Both the position numbers and the translations under genes were made by a program. 62,669 nucleotides of DNA from an uncultured Phycisphaerales bacterium (lineage in GTDB: Bacteria; Planctomycetota; Phycisphaerae; Sedimentisphaerales; Anaerobacaceae): NCBI GenBank assembly GCA_937927975.1, contig CALEZT010000112.1, forward strand, positions 1 to 62,669. The letters are read 5' to 3'. Below, one piece after another: positions 10,472-19,466 of this stretch (within the stretch, counting starts at the first letter, position 1; every line of letters starts with the position of its first letter). The notes below the pieces were generated by a model, which did not search any database, was not told where the DNA came from, and was given only the letters and a program-made list of their open reading frames with translations.

Positions 10472-10500
10472 TTGCGTCGGTCGGCCTGGCGGGTGATAAT
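10472..10500 (+). promoter_or_regulatory. Putative promoter for the HAD hydrolase
   Basis: TTGCGT, 17 bp and GATAAT lie about 70 bp upstream of the start. It overlaps repeat-like sequence (CCCGCCGGGGACAG follows), so it may be coincidental. Confidence 0.3.
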
Positions 10501-10568
10501 CCCGCCGGGGACAGATGCTCCCAAGACCGCGTGAACGCGGAACTCCGAACGACGGAAGAAGTGGAACG

Positions 10569-11180
10569 ATGGAAACGAGAATCGAGGCGGTCCTGTTCGA
10601 CTGGGGCGGCGTCCTGATCGAGAATCCGGCGCCGGGGCTGATGAGCTTTTGCGCCGGGGCGCTGGGCGTGCCGGTCGAGGACTACATTCGGGCCCACAAC
10701 GCGTGCGGCGAGGCGTTTCAAAAAGGTTCGATCCCCGAGAGCGTGTTCTGGCAGCAGGTCTGCGAGCGGCTCGCCCGTCCGACGCCGAGGCAGGCGTCGC
10801 TCTGGGGCGAGGCATTCCGCGCGGTCTATTCGCCGCGCGAAGAAGTCTTTGCCCTGGCCCGAGGGCTGCGGCGGCAGGGCTACCGGACCAGCCTGCTCTC
10901 GAACACCGAAGCCCCGGCGATGGAGTTCTTCCTGGAACTGGGCTACGACGCCTTCGACGCCGCGACGTTCTCCTGCGCCGAGGGCGTCTTCAAGCCCGAA
11001 CGGGAGATCTACGAAATCGCCGCGGGCAAGCTTCGCGTGCCGCTGGGAGCGTCCATTCTGATCGACGACCGGCTCGACTTCATCGAAGGCGCCCGGGCCG
11101 CGGGCATGAAAGGCATCGTATACGAGAACCTGGGCCAGGTGAAACGGGACCTGGCCGCGATCGGCGTCCCGGTGAAATGA
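10569..11180 (+). CDS. HAD-superfamily hydrolase
   Basis: 203 residues. The motifs of the haloacid dehalogenase superfamily are in order: FDWGGVL with nucleophile D11, SNTEAP (motif II), the lysine in FKPEREIY (motif III) and IDDRLDFIEGA (motif IV). The motif I variant with tryptophan and two glycines is typical of the YihX-like group of small phosphatases. A helical cap lies between motifs I and II. The substrate is unknown. It is followed 7 bp later by a decayed methyltransferase gene in the same direction, so the two were probably cotranscribed. Confidence 0.82.
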   Translation: METRIEAVLFDWGGVLIENPAPGLMSFCAGALGVPVEDYIRAHNACGEAFQKGSIPESVFWQQVCERLARPTPRQASLWGEAFRAVYSPREEVFALARGLRRQGYRTSLLSNTEAPAMEFFLELGYDAFDAATFSCAEGVFKPEREIYEIAAGKLRVPLGASILIDDRLDFIEGARAAGMKGIVYENLGQVKRDLAAIGVPVK

Positions 11181-11187
11181 GAGAGCT

Positions 11188-11568
11188 ATGCCGGACTTCC
11201 TGCAACTGCTCAAGAGCAAACATGTCTTCCTGCTCGACGGAGCGATAGGCACCGAGTTGGACAGGCAGGGCCTCATGGGCCGGGGGCGAGTCAATCTCGA
11301 CGCCCCACAGGCGGTGGTCGAGGTGCATCGGGCGTACGTGCAGGCCGGGAGCGGCGCCCTGATCACCAACACGCTGACGACGATCGTGTGCATCGTTTTC
11401 CAGACGGACGCCAACGGCGGGCGGACCATGATGGGCGACGCGGCGTCACTACGAACCTGCAACCGGCGGCGGAAAGACGCCACTACGGAAGTGAATCCTC
11501 ATCCGATCATTCGGAAGAAGGCGTATCAGGACCTGGGCCAAACACAGCTTTGGGAGGGCAACTCATGA
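11188..11568 (+). pseudogene. Decayed homocysteine S-methyltransferase
   Basis: The frame begins like a homocysteine methyltransferase of the BHMT/MetH N-terminal type: VFLLDGAIGTELDRQG, then VEVHRAYVQAGSGALITNT. At about residue 65 it jumps directly to VFQTDANGGRTMMGD, which resembles a later strand of the same barrel, so roughly 90-100 residues appear lost in frame. The rest of the barrel with the zinc-binding cysteines is missing, and the tail is unrelated. The open frame nevertheless reaches the ATGA overlap with the permease. This is most likely a non-functional remnant. Confidence 0.65.
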
Positions 11569-12923
11569 GTGTGACCCCGCAGAGGGAACTGTCGCTGTTC
11601 GATTCGACCTGCATCATCGTCGGCATCATCATCGGCGCGGGCATCTACCAAATGGCGCCCGCCATCGCCAGAGGCGCCGAATCGCCATGGGGCGTCATGG
11701 CGATCTGGGTGGTCGGCGGGTTGCTCTCGTTGGCCGGGGCTCTCAGTTACGCGGAACTGGCGACCGCTTACCCGCAGGCGGGCGGCGATTACGTCTATCT
11801 GACTCGGGCCTATGGCCGATGGGCCGGCTTCCTCTTTGGCTGGGCTCAGCTGACCGTCGTCCGCCCCGGCGACATCGCCGTCATGGCCTTCGCCTTCGCC
11901 ACCTACGGCCGAGCGATCTACGATCCTCTGGCGGCATATCCCGGCCTCAGTCAGCGTGTCTTTGCCGGCGCCGCGGTGCTCGTGCTGACCATCATCAACA
12001 TTCTGGGGGTCAAGCAGGGCAAGTGGACCCAGAACCTGCTGACGACCGCCAAGGCCCTGGGCCTGCTGGCCATCGTCGGAGTAGCCGTGGCGGCGCCGCG
12101 CGGGGCGGGGACGGTGGTTTCTTACGACGGTCTGATGCCCGTGACCGTTCCTCTGGCGCTGGTCTTCGTGCTCTTCACCTATGGCGGCTGGAACGAGATG
12201 GCCTACGTCGCCGCCGAGGTGAAAGACGCACGCCGCAATATCGTTCGCGCCCTTGCGGTCGGTACGGCGGCCGTGATGGGGCTGTACCTCCTGGTCAACG
12301 CGGCGTTCCTCTATACGCTGGGCTACAACGGGCTGGCGACGTCGCAGGCGGTGGCGAGCGATGCGATCGGAACGGTCTTTCCCGTCGTAGGGTCGCGTCT
12401 CATCAGCGTCCTGGTCTGCATCTCGGCCCTTGGGGCCGTGAACGGCCTGATCTTCACCGGCGCCCGCATCTCGTACGCCGTCGGAGAGGACCATCGCATC
12501 TTCCGTCCGCTCGGCAAGTGGGACCCGCGCACCGGCACGCCCGCTCGGGCACTGGCGGTTCAGGGCGCGATCGCATTGGCCATGATCGTGATCTTCGGCG
12601 GCTTCATCGAAGCGATCCTCGCCACGTCGGTCGCCGTCTATGCTTTCTACCTGGGAACGTCGCTCTCGGTGATCGTGCTGCGCTTCAAGGAACCCCGCGC
12701 GGAGCGTCCGTATCGGGTCACCGGCTATCCCGTAACGCCCCTGGTCTTCAGCGGCGTCTGCCTGTTCCTGATCTACAGCTCCATCGACTACGCCAGAAAC
12801 TTCAAACCCATCAGCCTTGTCGTTCTCGGCGTCGCCCTGGGTCTGGGAATCGCGATCTACCTCGTTGCGAGCGTCCGAAAACCCCAGGCGGTGAAGTCCA
12901 TCGAGCCATGTGCGGAGGAATAG
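11565..12923 (+). CDS. APC-family amino acid permease
   Basis: 452 residues from MSVTPQRELSLFDST, with GGGAGGG just upstream. About 12 hydrophobic segments are visible. The first contains IIVGIIIGAGIYQMAP, the helix-1 signature of the amino acid-polyamine-organocation superfamily. EMAYVAAEVKDARRNI matches the helix 6-7 region. It is therefore an inner-membrane amino acid transporter, probably a proton symporter or exchanger. Its start overlaps the end of the homocysteine methyltransferase remnant. That arrangement suggests the ancestral pair handled a methyl donor or methionine-related substrate, but the substrate is an inference. Confidence 0.85.
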   Translation: MSVTPQRELSLFDSTCIIVGIIIGAGIYQMAPAIARGAESPWGVMAIWVVGGLLSLAGALSYAELATAYPQAGGDYVYLTRAYGRWAGFLFGWAQLTVVRPGDIAVMAFAFATYGRAIYDPLAAYPGLSQRVFAGAAVLVLTIINILGVKQGKWTQNLLTTAKALGLLAIVGVAVAAPRGAGTVVSYDGLMPVTVPLALVFVLFTYGGWNEMAYVAAEVKDARRNIVRALAVGTAAVMGLYLLVNAAFLYTLGYNGLATSQAVASDAIGTVFPVVGSRLISVLVCISALGAVNGLIFTGARISYAVGEDHRIFRPLGKWDPRTGTPARALAVQGAIALAMIVIFGGFIEAILATSVAVYAFYLGTSLSVIVLRFKEPRAERPYRVTGYPVTPLVFSGVCLFLIYSSIDYARNFKPISLVVLGVALGLGIAIYLVASVRKPQAVKSIEPCAEE

Positions 12924-13236
12924 GGCCTTTCTTCAGCGATCCGTTCAAAGGCGAAAACCGGGCATGCTGAGTTCGGGTGGCAGCCTGTGGGCGAATCATC
13001 GTCTTTTTTCTGCGCCGTGCAATAAGCGACTGCCGCCGGTCGTCTATACGGGTGAAGATCCGAAGATACGCGGCGGCCGAAACTTGGGTCTGTGAAAGAG
13101 CACAAGATTCGCTTGAGGGATGTGTTCTGCCTGCAAGGACCCTCGGGAACGCCGCCGCGAGGATTTGAACAAGGGCCGGATTACCCAGTTACGGCGAATC
13201 ACATATGTGAACCAGAAGATCGGTGCCTTGCAACCA

Positions 13237-13290
13237 GACGCCCATGCGTCGTCATAGATGAGTGGCCCCTTGGCCACTCATCGCTTTTTT
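13237..13290 (+). terminator. Tandem hairpins ending in an intrinsic terminator
   Basis: A small hairpin (GACGC-CCAT-GCGTC, 13237-13250) is followed by a strong one with 11-bp arms, GATGAGTGGCC / GGCCACTCATC (13257-13281), then GCTTTTTT. This is a textbook intrinsic terminator on the plus strand. It lies over 300 bp after the permease stop with no gene between, so it ends either a long 3-prime UTR or an independent small RNA. Confidence 0.75.
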
Positions 13291-13342
13291 GGGCCAGTCC
13301 CCCTGAAGCCGCGGGGCTTTTCGGGCGACAATCGGGATAGTA

Positions 13343-13410
13343 CCCTACGTGCTGCACGCGCACTGCGGCCATGACGTCGTCACGGCGCCGTGGCCGCAGT
13401 AGCCGTAGGG
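13343..13410. repeat. Imperfect long inverted repeat
   Basis: The outer arms are CCCTACG / CGTAGGG and the inner arms CTGCGGCCA / TGGCCGCAG, with unequal internal loops. The whole can fold as one long interrupted hairpin. It carries no T-tract. Confidence 0.65.
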
Positions 13411-13572
13411 TCGCTGTGCGAGACGAAGGGAGTTTGCAGTTTGAAGCGGGAAGTCTGAGGCAAGAGACCGGCCCTGTGCTTGGGGCTTCTCGCGGCGTCC
13501 GCGGGCAGACTACCGCAGGTGTCGCTGCAAGGAGGGTGGGCGTGAACAGATGTTCAACGGCAGGGAACCGGC

Positions 13573-14100
13573 TCACTGGCAATCGGTGGGCAGGAACACC
13601 TGACTGGCAGGGATTCGGAACTTCCTGCACAGGGCTTCCAGGAGCATCTCGAGTCGTTTGAGCTGGTAATCGGTCGGCATCGTTTGGACGCCGTCGCCGA
13701 TCAGGCAGATGCGAATGGTGGTGTTCGAGCCCTGCCACGTCCGGCTGGGCTGGATGGAATACTGGTTCTGCCACTGGTCGGTGGCCTGGATCTCGCCGTC
13801 GCCGGCCCCGGCTCCGTTGCAGATCACGAAGTGACAATTCGTGTCGGTCGGACCGGCCTGCGGGAGGCTGCGTCCCTTGGTGCCGCTGAAGAAGATCTCG
13901 ATGCTGGTCCAGCGGTTGGGGGTCTGGCAGGCCTTCGACCGCACGGTCTGATCCACGGAGGTCAGCCGATAATAGGCCGACAGGCAGAACGGGCCCGCCG
14001 ACGGAGGATTGTTGCCCAGCGCCATCAGGACAAACGCCCCCACCGTCATGGAAACCAACAACGCGCCTAAGACCTTCACAACCCTGGGCTGGTTTGCCAT
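13573..14100 (-). CDS. Amidase/PGRP-fold protein, zinc ligands missing
   Basis: 175 residues with an N-terminal signal-anchor helix (KVLGALLVSMTVGAFVLMAL). The rest tracks the N-acetylmuramoyl-L-alanine amidase (Amidase_2/PGRP) fold: RWTSIEIFFSGT, CHFVICNGAGAGDGEI, IRICLIGDGVQTMPTDYQ, then a helix and RIPASQV. In active enzymes the first strand reads IHHS; here it is IFFS. The second and third zinc positions (the GAH and GHRD-like segments) are also replaced. It looks like a non-catalytic peptidoglycan-binding relative. The chosen ATG is the last one before the membrane helix. Confidence 0.65.
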   Translation of the reverse strand: MANQPRVVKVLGALLVSMTVGAFVLMALGNNPPSAGPFCLSAYYRLTSVDQTVRSKACQTPNRWTSIEIFFSGTKGRSLPQAGPTDTNCHFVICNGAGAGDGEIQATDQWQNQYSIQPSRTWQGSNTTIRICLIGDGVQTMPTDYQLKRLEMLLEALCRKFRIPASQVFLPTDCQ

Positions 14101-14364
14101 AGCATCAGTCGTCCACACACGGCCCCGCGGTTGCGCCGACCGCACCACACCAGTGCGAATCTCGGACCTTGCAACAGGGCACACAGTTATACCTTATTTC
14201 TTCGGCAGCCGTCAGGATGCGACTACAGAATTTATGCGAAATGTCACGCGCGTGTGCAAGTTTTTTTTCGGAGGATCGCCGAAACGCCGGTTCCGCCGTC
14301 CGAGCCGGACCGCCGAGCCCGAAATTAAATATTTTTGGGTCCATAATTCGTCGAGGCGAACGCC

Positions 14365-14393
14365 TTGACCGTCGCGGGCGATCCCGCTATATT
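14365..14393 (+). promoter_or_regulatory. Putative sigma-70-type promoter for the DUF4954-nagB operon
   Basis: TTGACC, a 17-bp spacer and TATATT give nearly consensus spacing and boxes. The predicted start of transcription is near 14400, leaving a leader of about 100 nt before the ATG at 14502. An AT-rich stretch lies just upstream (14320-14345). Confidence 0.6.
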
Positions 14394-14501
14394 CGTCGAA
14401 GTCTCATAATCCGGGACCGGGGAATCTCCCGATCGACGGCGGATTCCTCGATCCCTTCGGGATTCGCTTTCCGGCGCCGTCCACAGGCAGAAAGGGATTC
14501 G

Positions 14502-16502
14502 ATGCAGACATCGTGGCGAGCACTATCGACCGCCGAGGTCGCTCGATTGTCGGAACAGGGATGCACCTGCGACGACTGGTCCCGCGTCCAGGTGGCCGAC
14601 GCATTCCGGGCCGACCGCGTCCATGCCACCCGCTTCTGCGGAGACGTCCGGCTCGGCGTCTTCGACAAGACCGCCGCCTTCTTCGGCGGCGTCGTCAAAC
14701 CCACCGGCATCAGCCACGCGACTCTCCACAACTGCACCGTCGGCGACAACGTCTTCATCTGCGCCGTCCGCAACTACATCGCCAACTACGTGATCGAGGA
14801 CGACGTGGTGATCGACAACATCGATCTGCTGGCGGTCGAGGGCGAAAGCGCCTTCGGCAACGGGACCCGCGTCGCCGTCGTAAGCGAGGCGAGCGGCCGG
14901 GAAATCCCGATCTTCGACCATCTCAGCGCCCAGACGGCCTACGTCCTGGCCTTCTACCGCCACAGGCCCCGCACCATCGAGAGGCTCCACGCGATGATCG
15001 ACGGCTACGCCGCGTCCGTCCGGTCGCCCATGGGCCTGGTGGCCAGGGGAGCGAGGATCATCAACTCCCGACTGCTCAAGAACGTCCGTATCGGACGGGC
15101 CGCCGTGATCGAGGGCGTCAACCGCCTCGAAAACGGCTCGATCAACAGTTGCGTCGAGGACCCCGTCCACATCGGGCCCGGCGTCTACGCCGACGACTTC
15201 ATCGCGTGCAGCGGCGCCAAGATCACCGACGGCGCGATCGTCTGCCACTGCTTCATCGGCCAGGGCTGCGTCCTGTCCAAGCAGTACTCGGCGGAGAACT
15301 CCGTCTTCTTCGCCAACTGCGGCGGTTTCCACGGCGAGGCCTGCTCGATCTTCGCAGGCCCCTATACGGTCACCCACCACAAGTCCACGCTCCTGATCGC
15401 GGGCCTGTTCTCCTTCCTCAACGCCGGCAGCGGCACCAACCAGAGCAACCACATGTACAAGCTCGGTCCCGTTCACCAGGGCGTCGTCGAACGGGGCTCC
15501 AAGACCGGCAGCGACTCCTACATGCTCTGGCCCGCAAAGGTCGGCGCGTTCACCGTGGTCATGGGCCGGCACTATCGCAACTCCGACACCTCGGACCTGC
15601 CCTTCTCCTATCTGATCGAGCACGAGGACGAGAGCGTGCTCGCCCCCGGCGTGAATCTGCGAAGCGTTGGCACGGTCCGCGACGCCCGCAAGTGGCCCCA
15701 GCGAGACCGTCGCAAGGACCCTCGCAAGCTCGATTACATCAACTTCAAGCTGCTGAGTCCCTACACGATTCAGAAGATGATCAACGGCCGGGACCTGCTC
15801 CGAAAGCTCAAGGCGACCACCGGGCCGATCTCCGACTACTTCCTCTACCACAACGTGAAGATCCCAGGACCCTCCCTGGAGCGGGGCATCGCTCTGTATG
15901 AGCTGGGGATCGACAAATTCATCGGCAACTGCCTGCTCAAGCGGCTGGAGGGCAAACATTTCCGGACCGTGCGGGACCTGCGAGCGGCCCTTCGACCCGA
16001 AACCGACGTCGGTTTGAGCAAATGGATCGACCTGGCCGGCATGCTCGCGCCGGAGGAAGTGATCACCCGCCTGCTCGACGACATCGACTCGGGCGCCGTC
16101 GCGTCGCTGGACGAGCTGAACGCCCGGTTCGGGGTCATTCACGCGAACTATGGAAGGTACGAATGGACCTGGGCGGCCGACGTCCTGCAGAAGCTGCTGG
16201 GCAAGTCCATCGAAGAAATGACCGCCGAGGACGTCATTGAGATGACCGATCGATGGAAGACCGCCGTGGTGGACCTGGACCACCAGCTCCACGCCGACGC
16301 GAAGAAGGAGTTCTCGCCGACGGTCCAGACCGGCTTCGGCCTCGACGGCGACGAAGACACCAAGCAATCCGATTTCGCGGCCGTTCGAGGCACGTTCGAG
16401 GCCGACGGATTCGTCGCGGAAATCCAGAAACACATCAAGGCAAAAACCGCTCTGGCCAACGACCTGTTGAGTCGTGTCGAGCCTTTGCGGACCGACCCAT
16501 GA
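14502..16502 (+). CDS. DUF4954 family protein
   Basis: 666 residues, preceded by AAAGGGA. The opening [22 protein letters not shown] matches the start I recall for DUF4954 proteins of Bacteroidetes, spirochaetes and planctomycetes. The first two thirds are rich in short repeats of the left-handed beta-helix type ([40 protein letters not shown]), as in sugar-nucleotide acyltransferases and GlmU. The last third is helical. The function is not established. Tight linkage with nagB suggests an amino-sugar or UDP-sugar related task in the cytoplasm; no signal peptide is seen. Family name from memory, structural class fairly sure. Confidence 0.75.
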   Translation: MQTSWRALSTAEVARLSEQGCTCDDWSRVQVADAFRADRVHATRFCGDVRLGVFDKTAAFFGGVVKPTGISHATLHNCTVGDNVFICAVRNYIANYVIEDDVVIDNIDLLAVEGESAFGNGTRVAVVSEASGREIPIFDHLSAQTAYVLAFYRHRPRTIERLHAMIDGYAASVRSPMGLVARGARIINSRLLKNVRIGRAAVIEGVNRLENGSINSCVEDPVHIGPGVYADDFIACSGAKITDGAIVCHCFIGQGCVLSKQYSAENSVFFANCGGFHGEACSIFAGPYTVTHHKSTLLIAGLFSFLNAGSGTNQSNHMYKLGPVHQGVVERGSKTGSDSYMLWPAKVGAFTVVMGRHYRNSDTSDLPFSYLIEHEDESVLAPGVNLRSVGTVRDARKWPQRDRRKDPRKLDYINFKLLSPYTIQKMINGRDLLRKLKATTGPISDYFLYHNVKIPGPSLERGIALYELGIDKFIGNCLLKRLEGKHFRTVRDLRAALRPETDVGLSKWIDLAGMLAPEEVITRLLDDIDSGAVASLDELNARFGVIHANYGRYEWTWAADVLQKLLGKSIEEMTAEDVIEMTDRWKTAVVDLDHQLHADAKKEFSPTVQTGFGLDGDEDTKQSDFAAVRGTFEADGFVAEIQKHIKAKTALANDLLSRVEPLRTDP

Positions 16503-16513
16503 GAGGGGCAACC

Positions 16514-17326
16514 ATGAGAGTGATCATCGAACCGAACTACGAGAAAGTCTCACAGTGGGCCGCCAACTACGTCGCCCGCAAGATCCTGGATTTCGGGCCG
16601 ACCATCGACCGGCCGTTCGTCCTGGGCCTGCCGACGGGTTCTTCGCCGGTCGGCATGTACCGCGAGCTGGCTGCGATGAACAAGGCCGGGAAGGTGTCTT
16701 TCGAACACGTCATCACATTCAATATGGACGAATACGTGAAGCTCCCGCAGGAGCACGCCGAGAGCTACCACTCCTTCATGTGGCGGAACTTCTTCGGCCA
16801 TATCGACATCCCCAAACGCAACGTCAACATCCTGGACGGCAATGCCCCGGACCTCGCGGTCGAGTGCGCCGAGTACGAGGCCCGCATCCGCCAGGTCGGC
16901 GGCATTCACCTGTTCGTGGGCGGGATCGGCGCCGACGGGCACATCGCGTTCAACGAGCCGGGCTCGTCGCTGGCCTCGCGGACCCGCGTGGTGCGGCTGA
17001 CCCCGGACACCCGCGTCGCCAACTCGCGGTTCTTCGAAAACGATCCGAACAAGGTCCCCGAGACCGCCCTGAGCGTCGGGGTCGGCACGGTCATGGACGC
17101 CCGGGAGGTCCTGATCATCGTCAACGGAGCCAACAAGGCCCGCGCCCTGCGCCACGCCATCGAGGAAGGCGTCAACCACATGTGGACCATCAGCGCCCTG
17201 CAGATGCACCCCAACGGCATCATCGTCTGCGACGACGACGCGACTCTAGAGCTGCGGGTCGGCACCGCGCGATACTTCAAGGACGTCGAGGCCCCCAACC
17301 TCGACCCGGCCGCGTTGCTGGCGTGA
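16514..17326 (+). CDS. nagB: Glucosamine-6-phosphate deaminase
   Basis: 270 residues. The catalytic set of E. coli NagB falls at the same numbers here: D72 in TFNMDEYV, and D141, H143 and E148 in [32 protein letters not shown] forms the phosphate-binding loop. It converts glucosamine-6-phosphate to fructose-6-phosphate and ammonia, feeding amino sugars into glycolysis. The start at 16514 has GAGAGGGG upstream; an alternative ATG at 16499 overlaps the DUF4954 stop. Either way it is the second gene of that operon, and a hairpin follows. Confidence 0.93.
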   Translation: MRVIIEPNYEKVSQWAANYVARKILDFGPTIDRPFVLGLPTGSSPVGMYRELAAMNKAGKVSFEHVITFNMDEYVKLPQEHAESYHSFMWRNFFGHIDIPKRNVNILDGNAPDLAVECAEYEARIRQVGGIHLFVGGIGADGHIAFNEPGSSLASRTRVVRLTPDTRVANSRFFENDPNKVPETALSVGVGTVMDAREVLIIVNGANKARALRHAIEEGVNHMWTISALQMHPNGIIVCDDDATLELRVGTARYFKDVEAPNLDPAALLA

Positions 17327-17337
17327 GAGAACAAAGA

Positions 17338-17380
17338 AAGAGGGTAAGAACGCGGGATCGTCCCTCGTTCTTACCCTCTT
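17338..17380. terminator. Shared hairpin between convergent nagB and parvulin genes
   Basis: The perfect 15-bp arms AAGAGGGTAAGAACG / CGTTCTTACCCTCTT enclose a 13-nt loop. Read on the minus strand it is followed by TCTTTGTTCTC, so it best fits termination of the parvulin gene. It may also stop nagB transcripts. Confidence 0.65.
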
Positions 17381-17401
17381 GGCGTCCTGCGTCCCTATCT
17401 T

Positions 17402-18529
17402 CTACTTCTTTTCCGGCGTAAGCTCGTCCGAGGGATACACGATCGCGGCCTTGTCCTGAAGCATTCCGATGTACTTGCGGAACGCCTCGTTCGTCTGAGT
17501 CCCCTTCAGATTGGCCATGAGCTGAACCTTGGCCTGCTCGAACGAAACCGTATTCGGATCTTGATGCGCGGCCACTTTGATGATGTGGTAGCCGAACTGC
17601 GTCTCGACCACATCGCTGACCTCGCCGACCTTGAGGCGGAAAGCCGCCTCCTCGAACGGCGGGACCATCTGGCCCCGGCCGAACGTTCCCAGATCGCCCC
17701 CCTGGGCGGCCGACGGACAGGCCGAGTGCTCCTTCGCCAGCGCTGCGAAGTCCCCGCCTTCCCTCACCTCTTTGAGCAATTCTTCAGCCTTCTCACGGGC
17801 CTTGGCCTTGACTGCGTTGGGCTCGCTGTTCGGATCCGTCGATTCCGCCGAGATCAGGATGTGGCTGGCGCGAACGGTCTCGGGAGTCTGGAACTCGTCC
17901 AGGTGCTTGCCATAGTACTCCCTGGCGCTGGCTTCGGTGACGATCTGGCTGTTGGGGTCCTTGAGCTCCAGTAGCTTGACGTACTTCATCTGCTTGGCGA
18001 ACTGGGCCTTGAACACCTCGAAGTTGCCGCCCTGGGTTTCGACCATCTGCTTGTACGATTCGATCGTCTGCGGCGGCTGAAGCTCGGTCAGCTTCTGGGC
18101 CATCTCCGCGACGACCTGCTCCGGCGTAACCTCGATGCCTGCTTGCTTGGCCTCCCGATCCAACAGATGCTCGATCACCATCCGGTTGGTCATGTTCTGC
18201 AGGATAAGCTTCTCTTGCTGGGCCGCGAAGTCGGGCGACTGGGCCCTCATCCTCTCCAACTGCATCCCGTACTCGCTCTGGATCGCCTGCTTTACCTGGC
18301 TTTCTTTGATCTCGAAGCCGTCGACGACCGCCAGGACCTTGTCCGCGGACTGGGGCATCTCGACGGGAACCACAGTCTGCGGAGCCTTGGCGGCCGCAGG
18401 CTTGTTCGCATCGGGCGCCTCCGGCTGCTCCTTCCGGCACCCCATTCCACAAATCCCAAGCAAAACGACAAACGACCCGGCCGCCAGGACAAAACGACGG
18501 ACCGAACCAGAAACGACGTTCTTCATCAT
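17402..18529 (-). CDS. Parvulin-type peptidyl-prolyl isomerase lipoprotein
   Basis: 375 residues with a lipoprotein signal ([10 protein letters not shown]), so it is envelope-anchored. An N-terminal SurA-like helical chaperone region (about residues 50-200, with [16 protein letters not shown]) is followed by a rotamase domain: [25 protein letters not shown] sequence, [20 protein letters not shown] and [10 protein letters not shown]. These are the standard parvulin signatures. It probably folds exported proteins. Two adjacent ATG codons are possible starts; GGAG lies 4-7 bp upstream. Confidence 0.87.
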   Translation of the reverse strand: MMKNVVSGSVRRFVLAAGSFVVLLGICGMGCRKEQPEAPDANKPAAAKAPQTVVPVEMPQSADKVLAVVDGFEIKESQVKQAIQSEYGMQLERMRAQSPDFAAQQEKLILQNMTNRMVIEHLLDREAKQAGIEVTPEQVVAEMAQKLTELQPPQTIESYKQMVETQGGNFEVFKAQFAKQMKYVKLLELKDPNSQIVTEASAREYYGKHLDEFQTPETVRASHILISAESTDPNSEPNAVKAKAREKAEELLKEVREGGDFAALAKEHSACPSAAQGGDLGTFGRGQMVPPFEEAAFRLKVGEVSDVVETQFGYHIIKVAAHQDPNTVSFEQAKVQLMANLKGTQTNEAFRKYIGMLQDKAAIVYPSDELTPEKK

Positions 18530-18824
18530 GGTGCTCCGATACAAGGTTGGTTAGGCGGGCTCCCGCGGGCCGGTTTCGGCCGCATCCGGGGCCCCTCCAA
18601 GCGGAACGACGAAAGACCCCGTGCCGATTGGAAGCGATTGGCGTTCATTATTCCAGCGGCAACCCCCTGCGTCAAACAATTCCCGCCGGGCCCAGCGCGA
18701 TCGGACCGACGAGGACCTTGAAGACCGACCCGATTTCGGGTATAGTCGTTCCCAAGCCGGTCCCACAGCAGGCGGCGCATCCGCCCAACGGCTCAACCCA
18801 AGACCAAGTCGAAGGGAGGAACCT

Positions 18825-19155
18825 CAGGGTCAACCCTTCGTTTACGCTTTGGCGGTGGTCACCGCGAAATTGTGGGACTCGGGGTCCGGTGTCCTTCATC
18901 CGGGCTTCCTCTCGGCTTTCCAACTTCTGTGTCTGTCGCACTCATTGTGACCTCTCCACATGCGAACAACTCGTCTCGGGCTCCGACTCGCTTGGCGTTT
19001 GTCGTCGGTGTCGCGCTGAGGATAGTGTAGGGGAACAGGGCAGACATGACAAGGGGGAATTCGTGAAGTGGGACTCCTGAAGCGGTTGCGGCGGGACGCC
19101 GCGCAGGCGGGATCTCACACGAAGCCACAGAGCCACAAAGGTCGGGCGGGATGGT
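18825..19155 (-). repeat. Long dispersed repeat A, copy 2 (inverted)
   Basis: Reverse complement of 190-515. On the minus strand it reads from CCATCCCGCCCGACCTTTG through the CTACACTATCC block and the GGAGAGGTCACAATGA start context to GCGTAAACGAAGGG and GACCCTGAGGTTC. Differences are scattered substitutions and small indels. The rest of the gap 18530-19466 contains further CACAGAGCCACAAAGG-type repeats (19120-19200) and no gene. Confidence 0.8.
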
Positions 19156-19466
19156 GGTTGGTTTTCACTTCGTGGCTTTGTGCCTCCGTGTGAGCCGATT
19201 CGTTCGCATTCTCTGCCGTCTCCGGCGGCTGCCCCTCGTCGCCCGTCGCAATCTACGAGCGGCCCATTCCTCCCTTTCGCATGGTTCGCGCATTTCGCGG
19301 TTGCTTCAAGTAGGAGCGGTGTGCGGAGCACACCCTACCGCTATCGCTTCCCTTTTCGTCCTCGGCGACCTCTGCGGATTGCCGGACCTATCGGGGCACG
19401 GGCAGAAAAGGTCTCGCACGCGGACTGGCGGGGGGCTACAATGGGCCCCGCTTTTGAAGGAGCCCT

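Larger units (their letters stand above)
12924..13572. other. Gene-free stretch with structured 3-prime element
   Basis: No coding gene is supported. The middle holds two consecutive hairpins ending in a U-tract, and further right there is a long imperfect inverted repeat (both listed separately). A fragment of the GAAGTTTGAAG repeat family (TTTGCAGTTTGAAGCGGG) lies near 13433. Nothing else stands out. Confidence 0.6.

Noticed and set aside
13150..13240. A tRNA-like stretch (GAGGATTTGAAC)
   Set aside because: No acceptor, anticodon and T arm could be drawn together on either strand.
13257..13281. Repeat or mobile-element end
   Set aside because: Its hairpin plus U-tract is fully explained as an intrinsic terminator.
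14523..16511. A 662-codon minus-strand ORF
   Set aside because: Exact antisense of the DUF4954 gene; composition is a mirror of its codons.
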